A DNA stretch of 64,000 bases from Malania oleifera. Lineage: Eukaryota > Streptophyta > Magnoliopsida > Santalales > Ximeniaceae. Location of the stretch: the NCBI RefSeq assembly GCF_029873635.1, contig NC_080420.1:56562457-56626456 (forward strand), in the 5' to 3' direction. Below, piece by piece: positions 1-12,900 of the stretch. The notes beneath the pieces were generated by a model, which did not search any database, was not told the origin of the DNA, and saw only the letters and a list, made by a program, of their open reading frames with translations. Position 1 is the first letter of the stretch; the number at the start of each line of letters is the position of its first letter. The translations under genes were made by a program, and so were the position numbers.

Positions 1-470
1 GCTCTCTAACATAGTATCAGAGTTAGGTCTTAGGCTGCTTAGCTCCTCCGTGGGTTGGACTTCTCCTCGCCTCATTTTTCCCCCATGGGCTCTCATCGCC
101 TCATTTCCCCCATGGGCTCGAGGGGAAGTATTAATGTTCGTCCAGTCTCACATCGTCTCTGTGAGCAATTTCAAAGCTAGTATAAGATCCTCTTAACTCT
201 CTCTCCTTAACACCTAGGTTTTAAGGATGAATTCTTTAACATGGTATCAGAGTTAGACCTTGGGCTGCTTGGCTCCTCCGTGGGTTGGACTTCTCTTCGC
301 CTCATTTCCCCCCATGGGCTCTCCTCGCCTCATTTCTCCCATGGGCTCGAGGGGGAGTATTAGTATGTTTCCAATCCCACGTCATCTCTATGAGCAGTTC
401 CAAAGCCAGTATAAGATCTCCTTAGCTCTCTCTCCTTGACACCTAGGTTTGGAGAATGAGTTCTCTAATA
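1..470 (+). mobile_element. TRIM-like miniature LTR retrotransposon, tandem array
   Basis: Two diverged ~235-bp units. LTR-like repeats lie at 135-241 (starts TGTTCG, ends TTTAACA) and 365-470 (starts TGTTTCC, ends CTCTAATA). After each LTR end comes a tRNA-Met primer site: TGGTATCAGAG at 242, and a one-base variant at about 12 following the tail of an earlier LTR at 1-11. Before each LTR is a purine tract (GAGGGGGAG near 350). The internal part is only ~120 bp and carries an internal repeat of CCTCATTTC...CCCATGGGCTC. No coding capacity. The pattern LTR-internal-LTR-internal-LTR is the tandem arrangement known for TRIMs. The family is not recognised. Confidence 0.72.
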
Positions 471-3400
471 GAAAGCAACTAAAACATCTTCTTTTTGCAT
501 CAACAATCAATGGCAGGATGGGAATTAATGTTTGGGCCTACAAAACCTAAATAGGCAATGGCCATACCAATTAAACTTGAATATAATAATTATGTTACTT
601 GAATATATATTGCAGAACATGCCAAATATGTTCAATCATCTATAGAAAAAAAGTGACTAAAAAATATTATTAAAGAATGTATCAAACCCATAAATTCAAA
701 TACATTAAATTGCCAAATACATGTCAATATTTAGTGGATTTAAATTTAAATCATCCTTCTTTAACATTGATTTTTATACAAATCTTAACTCTATAACATT
801 CTTATATTCTAATATTTGCATGGTTCCTCCAAGCAACTCTGAAACATAAATATAAGAAGGGATATTTTTAGAGAATAAAAATATATATAATGCAGAAGAA
901 CATTAAAGAAACTATAAAATATGGAATTCTACAATTTGTATACAAACATTTGAGGAACTTAAACCAAATATTATATGTAATAGTATCTTTACTATCACTC
1001 AAAAGGACGCAATATAGTATTCAACCTGTATTTTCCCCCTCATTCTTCTAAAATGTCCTCCTCTTACAAAGTTAAAGTGAAAAATAAAATTATCAAGTAA
1101 TAAGTTACTAGTAAATTTATATTTATTGAAAAAAAAATACCACAACTTATTATCTAAACTCTCTTATTTTCTCCCTAAAAGCTAGGTTATGCAGCGCACT
1201 CATAGTGTATGTTCACAGCTAGCAGATTGCAATAAAAACTTTGCAATTGTCTTTTGATTGTTGAATCAAAGCAACAAGCAAATATAATATTAGATGAACA
1301 AAGGTGCCTAAGAGAAACCTTATCTATTTGTGTAAGTATGTGTCCTTAACTTGTCTAATATGATAAAATAGGATGACGACAAAGTTTGACGCAGTTATAC
1401 CAAGAAACTTTATCCAAACACAGGCAAGTAGCAAATCAATAACGATAACATCTAAATTGAAACATTGAGGGGAGCATAGTTGGAAAACTTGATTTATTAC
1501 TCAAAGCAATATTTATTTTATACTAATTGATCACAAATACACTTAAGTTGTGTTTGGAAGGTTGGATTTCACATCTTGGATTTAGGGTGAATTTGGATGA
1601 AATTCAAAATAATTTTGTTTTACATTTTATCTAAATTCACACAGATTCCAAAAAAAATATGAGGTCTAAACTCCAAGCTCCCATTCATGGTGTTAGTGAG
1701 ACATGGTATGGTGCAATAGTGGAGAAATTGATATTTGCCTATTTCAAAAACAATGTACAATTAGTATGATTGGGTCAATACTAGCATATCCATTATGAAT
1801 TATGGTCATATATCCTTGCACTCGAACTTTGTATTGATGAAGACTGTGCATCACCCTATTCCCCTAGATATCAATAACCAAAATTATGAAAAATGTGAGG
1901 AAGAATAATTTTAATTGTGGTTACTATTGTTAGGCATGGGTTTCAATTCATGCCAATGTCATTAAGGTAACCTCAACCTCCTAAGCCCAAACTTGAGGCT
2001 ATTGGAGGTGGAAAGCCACTCAAGTTATGGGCATCCTTCTCTTTCTCCTTGAAGGCAAGGTATAATGTGCATCCTACAAGATATTATATGTATTAACAAG
2101 AGAAATGAGGATGATTATAAATTTGATAAGAAAAAAGTATAGTTTCTTGAAAAAGGAGGTGGCTCAATACATCTTTAAAACTCACGTACACTCTAATTTT
2201 CTAGGTATCCTATTCTATGGTTTCTGAAACACATACCCAACTCCTTCCTTTCTGTAGGCTCCCTCTTCTAAGGTTTGTTCACCCTCTCTCTTTAATTTCA
2301 CTTGCAAATACAACACGATCACATCACTTTGCTCCTTGAAGAATAAACACACACAGCCATAAATCAATAACAACAAACCAATCCTTCTCACTTCTTCGCA
2401 TTCTAAATTATTAAACACATAGACATGTAGCCTGAGCAACATCACATACATTGATGGGATTCAAGAAATGAAAGGGAAAAATTCTAGCTTGAAATATATA
2501 GGTTGTGTTCGAGTGCAAGGGAGGGGGCGTAGATGACCATGTGGCATAGTGGGAAAATGCCAACACATGAAGGGATCTTTCATTTGAAAGCAAAGTTGGT
2601 TGAGAATTAAGGGAATCATAAGGGAACTTACGTGAATTGGAGGCGAGGGGATGGGAGAATAAAAGGCTAGTTTAGAATGCGTACATCTTCATGGTGGGGG
2701 TTCGCATGTGCAAGAGTGTGCGAAGGCTTCTAAAGCTATGTTAGTGTACGAGCGCTCGCGCCCAGGTGCTCGTAAGTGGCGGAGCCACGACAAAAATTTG
2801 AGATCCCTACTAAAAAGTAGGACTTGGGTGGGATTTGAATATCTGGATGCGACATGGAGGCAAGATTTGTTAACTAAATTAACCCCAACTAGCGAAAACA
2901 TGCGTAAAGAATGGTCAGAGAGTTTGGTCATTCAGATAAAATAACCATGACACTGGAATTGTAGGAGTTGAGAAGTAAATGAAATCAAATTATAGACTGC
3001 TACCGTTAACTCGTATTATCAATTGGATAAAGATGCAATATATTTTTATTATAAATTGGATACAGTTAAGATGTAGTATTTTTCATTTTTCTTTTCTTCA
3101 CCTACTTCTATAATTTAATTTTCGTCCCATTCCTAAAAGTTTGTCTCTTATCACGCTGCGAGGTACTTTAATTTGTTAGGCAGCACATGGTCAGACATTA
3201 AATCCTAGTCTCCAGAGCTTGAAATTCAAATCTTAAATTAGAATGTAATACAAAATTATATTATATTTCTCCAAAACCCACATTCAGATCTAATACTTAA
3301 ATTTCATTCTCCCAAATACAACCTAAAAACCTTAATATCTAAAGATACATAATTGAGATGGCCACAAACAATAAACCAAGAGACGAATTAAACATGCTTC

Positions 3401-3479
3401 ATACAACTGAATGCACTGACAGAGGACAACGCCCAGTATTTTAGGGCATGGAATAGCAAAATCTAAACAAAGCGTCCAC
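471..3479. other. Intergenic AT-rich stretch, nothing recognised
   Basis: No open frame longer than about 80 codons, no conserved protein, no obvious terminal repeats and no RNA gene seen by eye on either strand. Confidence 0.6.
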
Positions 3480-3885
3480 AGCCTTGCCAAAGTACAATGT
3501 GGACATAAATCAACTGATTTTCTTATTATATAATATTATCACAGATCAACAAAAAAAAATACTGAAGACAAAAAAAAAAATTAATGAAAACCCTGCAGCT
3601 TCTAAATCAAATCTCTACCCCCAGCCCATATGGTTTTCAAGAAAAAATAACAGAACCACATGGGACCCATCCCGTCCTCTTTAAGGAGAAAAGAATAGCT
3701 CAGGAAAACCCAGGCTTATCTTGATTTGAAATCCCCTTCCCCCACTTCCCACCTCTCCCACAAGTTTAACATACAAACTACAATGATTTACAATTTTACA
3801 TATTATACCCCAGACCTCATCCATGGCTCACAGAGGCATAGATTGGTGTGTAAGTCACCTCGACAAGAGCCAAGGGGCCATATAC
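3480..3885 (-). other. Probable VAC14 3' UTR and 3' end
   Basis: Non-coding sequence directly downstream of the VAC14 stop on the minus strand. It is A/T-rich, with several possible poly(A) signals toward 3520-3560, but the exact cleavage site cannot be read without transcripts. The lower limit is a guess. Confidence 0.4.
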
Positions 3886-3990
3886 TTAAAGCTGTAACTG
3901 CCCCGGACCTCTTCGTGATGATCTTGATGAAGCTTTGTTCCCGTCTGCTATAGACAGAGGTTGCCGGGGTTCTTCTGGTCTTTGCACCTC
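3886..3990 (-). CDS. VAC14: VAC14 exon 20 (residues 693-726 and stop)
   Basis: Encodes EVQRPEEPRQPLSIADGNK then ASSRSSRRGPGQLQL, with TAA at 3888-3886. The GPGQLQL end is the family C terminus. AG at 3992-3991. Confidence 0.95.
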   Translation of the reverse strand, partial: EVQRPEEPRQPLSIADGNKASSRSSRRGPGQLQL

Positions 3991-6900
3991 CTGCAGATGA
4001 CATCAGATGATAATGGATATTAACTATACCAGTAGGAACCTTGAAAATTAGCAAGGGAAAACCTAATTATAACATTACAAATGAAATCAACAGTCCCCAT
4101 TCTAAATAATTGGTGCTGGCAGGCATTTGTTTGCCATTATAACAACAGGCTAATCTAAGAAAAATCACAAGGTAGAGATTTCCATATATCCTAGTAGAAT
4201 ATGAATCTGTTCGTCCAAAACACTACCATCTATGATGCTTTTGGACGAACACTACCATCTTTGATGCTTTTCTCCCATGCTGCACCAACATGCCTCTCGC
4301 AACACTCATCAGAGCTCACATGAATAGTAGTATCAAAGCGGCTAAACAGGCTCCTCATGACCTTATGGCCCTAACAGTTTTCAATTAAGGGTGCTCTTTT
4401 CTAATCGTGTATTCCTATTCTTAACAGTCAATCACCTAACATCCCAATCTCAAAACAGTTGCTGAATTATTAATAAAGCTCAAGAATCAAGCTGGAAAAA
4501 TGACTGAAATCTGCCAGAGTGTGAAGGGAATAGTTTTTGAATCTTTTAAATCTTAGAATGACAATGAGACTTTCATAGGGTGCACAAACCTTTGATATCG
4601 AAGATGAACTTTTGCGTGATTGTGCCAGACTTTTCCAATGCATACGATGTTGCTGCTGCATATGCTCAAATTGTTGCAGCCTTGCAGCAAAGTTCATTCC
4701 ATAATGCTCGCTCCCTGAGTCTTTGTTCATGACACCATCCTCAATATTTTGTGATCCACTAGGCACGAGATGCATAACTTGCGAATAAGGGCTCCCTGAA
4801 GATGTTCGCTTGACTTGCTCACCATTGAAGGAGTTTGATGGTACAGTTTTCAAACGAGTCCGTAGTATTTTGAAGGCAGCACTTTGCTGCATTCCAGCAT
4901 ACAAAGCATCAAATGAAAGAAGAGAGTAGAGCAAGGGACTACAAAATAACAATGGTGGTTGGAACTGTGAAACTTTGGAATGAAAACACACCTGCAGGTA
5001 GTTTTTAATGACTTCAACATTAGATTAGAAGGCAAAATTAAAACCCCAAAACTACATTACCTGGAGGACATTGTATCTGTTTGGACATGCAGTTTCACAC
5101 AGTTATTAAGTGTAAATATTTTTAAAAAAAAATTGAATTTATTCATATATTTCACATTAACAATTGATCATTTTCACTTCACCAAAACTAGTCTCACTCC
5201 AATCAACTTATCCAAGCCTCCCTCCCTCATTTCTCTACCCCATCCTGTGCATGCTGAAATAAATTAGTTCCATGGCACTGAGAACCATGTACAAATTTCT
5301 AGATTTTTGCAACTTCTTCCACCAGGCCACCAATTTGAAATTCTGCAGATTTTTAAAGAAACATAAGAGTTCAAATGCTTAAAATGCTTAAGGAAAGACT
5401 GAAAAGCCACACACAAAAAAACACCATGCGGCAAGTAGCACTAGTTGAAATTTGTAAAAAATGTTCCGAAGCCTTGAACATGAAGTCAAGATTGAACATG
5501 GATGGATATAGTGTGAGATTACTCAGAAATTCCCAGCTATCAACCAACAGTTTTGGAGGGTGGGATGTATGGCAGCCCACAAAGGAGAGTGATTCTTGTT
5601 ATCTTATGCTATGCATGAAACTATGTATATGTTGATTGTGTTCTGTCAGTGTAAAACATTGTGTTAACACTGTTACTGTGCTAGTGTGTTAAACAAAAGC
5701 ACACCAGGGCTAAGTACCCCTAACTTTCTATGTCTATGATATAGCAGACTACTATATCTGTGCATGCTTCTTAACTTCCTGCAAACATCTCTGGCTTACG
5801 CAAACTCACAATGATAAAGAGTAACTGGAATGCTTAATTAACTTTCTATGTCTATGATATAGCAGACTACTATATCTGTGCATGCTTCTTAACTTCCTGC
5901 AAACATCTCTGGCTTACGCAAACTCACAATGATAAAGAGTAACTGGAATGCTTAATTAGGTAGCAATGTGACCCAAGGGAGCCTTTCGAAATTCATTTTT
6001 CTCATATTTCTATTATGTTTTTTCCAAGAGTCAAATGTAAAGTTGGAAGCAAGTTTCAGGTTCAGTTTTAGATGGCATTTGGAAATGTGAAATTCCATTT
6101 TCTATGGCTTATCCTTGTCTTCATTGCCTATATGGTCTTCATAGTGCTCAATTGCTAGTTTTTGGAAGAAGGAGAAGCTTTTCTTGGAAATCCCATTGTA
6201 GAGAGATCCTAATGATAGAGAGGCATGAGCATGCTTTGCTTCTCACTGTTCTTTTCAGCTTTCCTTTAGGAGTGATAGTGAGATCTTGACTCTTAATATT
6301 TCAGGAGACTATTGAAAATCTTTCTTTTCTCACATTATTCTCTTACTGCTTCAGTGAATCACGCATCGAAAGCTAAAGTTCCTTCAAAGGAATTTTGTTT
6401 GGTTACTGGTTCTTCATAGAGCTAACACCAATAATAACGAATTATCTCTAAATATTTTAATGAAAAGTCATGGTAACCGGGAATGTCATTCTCATTTTTT
6501 TGTACATTATTTTACTGCTTTGCATATGGAATAAAACTTCTGCATTGTTCAGAGAGCACTAGCTTCGCCTTAATTTGTTGGACGGTTTTCTACTTACTTC
6601 ATTCAGGAGAATTGGGACGGACAAGGAAGCTAGAATTTTTTGGACATGCGCTGTGTTTGCTGTGATTCGGTGTGTTTCTTTGGAAAGTACTTTCCAGATA
6701 TTCAAGGATGCCTTTTTCTACCCTTGAAATAAGATAATTTTTCTTCCATATTTGTAGGCTTCTGCTTCTGGTGCTTTTACTGGACTTATCTGATTGCAAA
6801 GTTTTGCTGTCCTGATTTTTCTCTTGCTTTCTTTCCTTCTCTTGTATTGTTTTGTTTTTCCATCTCAATGGATGAGTTTCTTTCATTCCAAAAAACATAT

Positions 6901-9900
6901 GCATCTCCCTTGCATTCGTTGCACATGGATTGAAATCACTAATTTTATATTATTAAGTTAATGAAAACATGTAATCGGAAAGATACTGATTGGACTGCAT
7001 TCAAGTATTCCTCAATAACTCATTCTGTAGAAACAGGAACAAAATAAAGCGTGGGCTTGACATCTGACTAATATTTTGATTGAATGGCTGTCACAGTGCT
7101 TGTATCTTTGTCATAATCATTATTGTCTGCCCCTAGACTAGAGAAATATGGTTCTCAATCGCCATTACATTCTCCCTCATCCCCTTTACTGTCAGTCAAA
7201 CCCTCTTCTTCCAGCATAATAGTCACTGCTGCCTGGGGCATTGGGTTTGTATAATATGAAAAGATACATTTATGGCTCTTCTGCCAGCCCCCTGCACCAA
7301 AACCTTCAGAAAAAACAATCAATCCCATACCTCCACTGTTAATTTCGGATAGCACCAAAAATCTTGCATGAATGTTATTTTTTAGACAAATAATTAGGCT
7401 CAATCATTTTCCCTCAATTTCGAGAACCCGGGGATCATACCCTCTGGGATAAACCACTCCAGCTCTTCATCATCAAGAAAAATAGAGATCCAGTGCTTCC
7501 CTTCATGCTCAGTCGCACACAGCAAGTCTTCCTTCTCGCCCTTGGCCATAAAGATCACAAGATTTCACTCTCTATGGCTACGAATCTAAAATCGTCCGCC
7601 CTTGTGTGAGCATGTGCATGAGAGAGAGAGAGAGAGAGAGAGAGAAGGGGGGGAAGGACGGAGGGAGAGGTCTCTGCTTTTTCATTCCTTCTTCCTTCTA
7701 ATATTTTTCCCCCTTTTTTTATAAGGTTAAAATCCAACACCACCCCCTTACTCCGAAATAAGACACTCAACCCCTGAGTTTTTGAAAACTACCACAAAAT
7801 TCCCTGAGATTTAATTTTATTGACAAAATGAACCTTCCGTTAGTTGATTGTTAGTCAACGGTTACGTTTGGTGAAAAAAATTAAGTTTTATCTTTAATTA
7901 AATGACAATTTTACCCTTCCACTCAATTTTGATAAAATAAATTAAGAAAATAACATTAATTTAATAAATCAAGTTGAAAAAATTGGTCAATTAATTAAAA
8001 TATATTTTAAAATTAAACTTATAAATGAACTGAAAACCCAACAACTAAGTCAGGCCAATCATCAATATAATTAAATTATTAGTTTAAAAAATTAAAAATT
8101 ATAATAAATGAACAAATAAATTTGAAAAATTACTTAAATAATTATATTGTTACAAAATAATTTCTATATACATTTCATAAAAATTAGATGACTAAATATA
8201 TCTTTAACAAATAAAATATAGCTTAAAAATCGGCTCAAATCAGACAGCTTGTTAAATTGTGGCATACTTTTTGAGTCTTGTTGAATATCATATATAACAT
8301 AGAAACTTGAATAATAGGAAAAGTTGGTGAATTGTCTCTAACAATGATAAGCAGATTAATATAAATTTGAGTTTTCTTTATCCATTTAGAATTCATATCT
8401 TACACACAAAAGAACTAACATCCAATTTTATAGTTTTAATTTATAAAGAATGAATTTTATAATTTTAGTTTTTTTTTTTTTTAACACTATATTTGATAAG
8501 TTAATTGAATTTAAAAATATTGAACAATGTTTTACTTGTTTTACAATGTGTTGAGCTATTAATTTTTATAGAATTACATCTAACAAACATTTTGTAGTAT
8601 TATAATTATTAGGTATTTATTTATTAGTAATTTTTATTTTCTCACATGTTTTTCTAAAAAAATTGGAATAATAATAGATTTTTCTTGTTATGCTGATGTC
8701 AATTAGTTGATCCAAAGCGATTGAACTAGACAGACCAGTTAATTTTAAAATCAATTAGATCTAGTCAGTTAGTTTCCATGACATTATACTAACCATTTGT
8801 TTCTCAAGTTAATTTTTTAAATAGGTGTCATTTTAAAATATCATTTTATTATGGCTAAAAAAAATTTGTTCACATAAACTTAATGAAACTAATGGTCAAG
8901 TAATGGAAAGTTCATTTTATCAACAAAATTAAAAATCAAGGGGTTCTTTGGTAGTTTTTGAAAACACAGGGAGTGGAATGTCATTTTCAGAAAACTCAAT
9001 GAGTGTTGCTGGATTTTATCCTTTTTATAAAAAAACAAAAAATGTAAAGATGACACCATTCTTCAATCTATCTATCAAATTCCTTCCTCTCTCCTTCATA
9101 TAAGGCAATCTACTACGTTAACTTAAAGAAGAAATCACTCATCAGTCTTATTTTTAATGTAAACAAGTTCACATTCCTTACAGCATGAAAGGAAGCAGTG
9201 CATTTTTCCACACATACCTGGGGAAGCAACATAAGAAGTCCATACAAGGCTTTTAGCAGCCAAATATATCTCCCAGGTTCAAGAAGCTGCAAAACCCACA
9301 AAATGCCTCAGATGCTAAACATAAATCCTCACTTGATAAAATAAAAGTATAATTTAACGTAAAATAAAAAATAACATAATCAAATAGCACAAGACTAACA
9401 GGAATTAGCATACAATTAAACTTGAGAACCACAAACAGCACTTTTATCCACCAAATACACAAACTCTGCTCATATGTTATTGTTAATGGACATCTAGCAC
9501 CTCAACCACCAACAGAACAGATAACTTCTCAAACTCTGCCGAACATAGCAAATGGTTTGTCACAGAGCTAAGATCGACATGATTTTTTGTAGCTGAGAAC
9601 TAATATATTCCAAGTTAAACCACTGTTTAAAATCTGAATCGCTGAAAAAAGGAATCAAAATAGACCTATGCAGCTCAACCAAATGGAAATAAGTGTCAAG
9701 AAAGACAAGAGGTTGATAGCAGAAAATATGCAAATGCAAAGCCAAGATTTCTTGCACAAAATAATGTTACACCACCCTTCTGGAAAACATAGCTCCATCG
9801 GTGCATTATATTTCTATGATCTGATTAAGCACTGAAAATAAATTTCCCAAGCACATCACTATAGATGCACAGAAAATCCAGCAGTCTGGCATTGCTGGGA

Positions 9901-12900
9901 TTATGAACGAGTTTACATAACTAGGCAGTCAAGTTTTCTTTCCCTAATAAACTCCACACTAAACCATGGAACGGCCTGCTGGTGCTGGTTCAACCAATTG
10001 GCCATCAAAATGCTCCAGTTGCCTCATGGCTTGCTCATTTGGTTGGTGATTCCAAGAACAAAGCCAGCTAAAACTTGTATAAACCAGCATGATTCGTGCA
10101 ACTTTAGCACAGTTATTTTCAATATCTAGGTTATTTCTGGCAACTCAGAAAGCAATTAAAGGGGGAAAAAAAAAAAACTTAATTATCTAGGTTATTTTTA
10201 GCAACTCAAAAAGCAATCAAAAAAAAAACTTAATAGCACTTGTAGATTTCAATGCATTGGATCTATTATGCAAGCGGATGAGAAAGTTGAAGAGGATGTA
10301 ATAAAGAGAATTAAAACAGGTAAGGGAAAATGGAGGAGTGCATCAGGCGTGTTGGGTGATCGTAGAATACCCTTAAAATTAAAAGGAAAGTTCTATAAGA
10401 CAGCTATAAGGTCAACTATGCGTTATTGTTCAGAATGTTGGGCAATTAAGAAACATGTACAAAAAGTAAAAGTTACCGAAATGCAAATGTTAAGATGGAT
10501 GAGTGGCGTAACACTAAAAGATAAACTAAAGAACAAGCACATACACAATAATCTAGGTATAGCACCAGTCGACGACAAGATTAGGGAGGGGCAACTTAGA
10601 TGGTTTAGGCATTTGAAGTGCATGCCTAATAGTGCACCTTTGAAGAGGAGTAAGTTGGTTATTGTTTCTAGCATGAAAAGGAGTAGAAGTCTAAAATAAC
10701 TTGGAATGAGGTAGTGAGGAAGGATTTAATAGCTCTGAATTTAGTAAAAGAAAATGCTCTCGATCGAGTGAATTGGAGGAAAAGGATTCACGTAGCTGCC
10801 CCACCTAGTGGGAATTAAGGCTTGTTGTTGTTGTTGTAGAAAGCAATTAAGAAAACTTTATATCTAATTGTTTCAACTTCTCTATGCACCTCCATCCAAT
10901 GTCACCATATTTTATCACACCAAACTTCGATTTTTACCTTCAAAAATATTCAAATTCTCTATTTTTTGTAATTCCAAATTTAAAAGGGAATCCTAAGGTA
11001 TTGCCAACATCATGCTTCAAGTCTAATCAACAAATGACATAAAAAAGAACCATAAAAGCTAACAAAAAACAGAGATTATTCAACCGGGGAAGTTCCATTA
11101 GGCATGAAATAACCCCTAATTAGAAAATTGATATATGAATAAGTAATAATAAAAAATAAAAAAATAAAAAGCAACAGCTTGACTTAAATATGCATCATAA
11201 GAAGCACAACAATTTGAAAGTATTCTTAGCACTTTGAATTTTCTAATAATTGTAAGAACCTCCCTTGACATTCCCATAAAAATAAACAAAATCCAACATA
11301 AACCCCCCCCCCCCTTTTTCAAAATAAATAGAAAGGAAACAAAAAAGAGAAGAAGAGAACTTGGTTATATTTATCAACCCACATCTCTATTAAGAGCAAT
11401 GTTTTAAAAGGTGGCCACAAAAAACAGAACTTGGTTATTTTTATCAACCCACATCTCTGTCAAGAGAAATGTTTTGAAAGGCAACAATGCAAGGCAAGGT
11501 GAGGCAAAAGCCTTAAGGCGTTGGGGCGCAAGCCTTTTGAGAATTTTATTTTTGAATAAAAATGTGTAAATAAATTACAAATATTTTTAAATAAAAAAAA
11601 TTAAGAAAATAAAAAATATAATGTAAAAAAATAAAATCATATATAATTTGCAAACTACTTGAAGGCCATTCAAAAATTGCTAACTCGAATTCATTACGCA
11701 ATGACAACAGATAGTTATAACATTACAAAGTTCAAAATATTTTCAAGGTCTAAAAAGATAAAACTCTCAAATATTTTGGAAAGATTGAGGTTCAAGAGTT
11801 TTAGAAATCAACTCATGTTATGGCATTCCTTTAATATAAACATTAGGGTTAAAAATTTCTTGCCAAATTTAACTTGAGAAACGCACACCCAAAATGCATA
11901 AACCTTGACTAAAAAAGCACAAAAGGCATGTCTTTTGTACTGATGCGGAAGCCTTTGCCCATAATACATTAGTCTTTCTGGAATTTGGTATTTTAGATTA
12001 AGCCTCAAGGCGTTTTATCCTTTTAGGCAAGCCTTACCTTGAGGCGAGCCTCGATTAAAACATTGGTTGAGAGAGAGAGAGCACAATAGCATCAATTTTA
12101 CAATTTAAAAAGACACATAAAAATTCATCATCTTTTACAGAATCTAATCTGTTTACCCATTTGGGGTAAAATTATGGTAGAAAAAATATCATCTTATTCC
12201 AGCTATTCATATTGATTTTCTATGGTTGACAGTGGTGTTCTTGCCATCATTTTGGGTCTCAGCAAATGGTTATTTTAGATGACTATCCCTAAGTGGCCAA
12301 TCCCATCCAGTGGGGGACTTAATTTAAGAGTTATGGCTTGGTTGTTGTTGTTGTAGTTGTTGTTCAAGGTCCCCCAGAGAGCTGCCTTATTCTTTGGTTT
12401 TTTTTATTTTTATTTTATATTTTTATATACCAGAAAAGCCCTGCCATAAATTGACTGAATTCCTCCAGGATAATTAATGCAGCAATTCCTGCCCCCCATC
12501 CAGAAGGGTCACATTGCCCCTTCACCCTTGGAGGATGCCTCATTTCTCCCTTTTTGCATATCCTCTCTTCACTTTCTTATATAATTCTTCATTTATCTTT
12601 AAAAGAACATTCTCTTTTCTGCTATGATTTGAGTAAAAATTGTCCCATTAAATTGCAATTTAGGGGGAAAAAAATCATTTTTTTAGGATAAGAGAAATTT
12701 TTTATAGACAAAACAGAATAAATTACAAGGGCTTGAGGACGAGATGACATCCAAAAAACAACATGAAAATTGCAATTGGTACAAAGAAAGCTAGAGCTGC
12801 CCTCCAATCTCTTTCAGGTTCAGACAGAGACAGGCCCCAGAAAAAACAAAAAGCTAGGAGATGCCAAAAAATACAAATCTATCACATAATAAGCTAGGAG

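Noticed and set aside
2708..2944. 78-codon plus-strand open frame upstream of VAC14
   Set aside because: No recognisable motif, an overlapping frame of similar length on the other strand, and no splice or promoter context.
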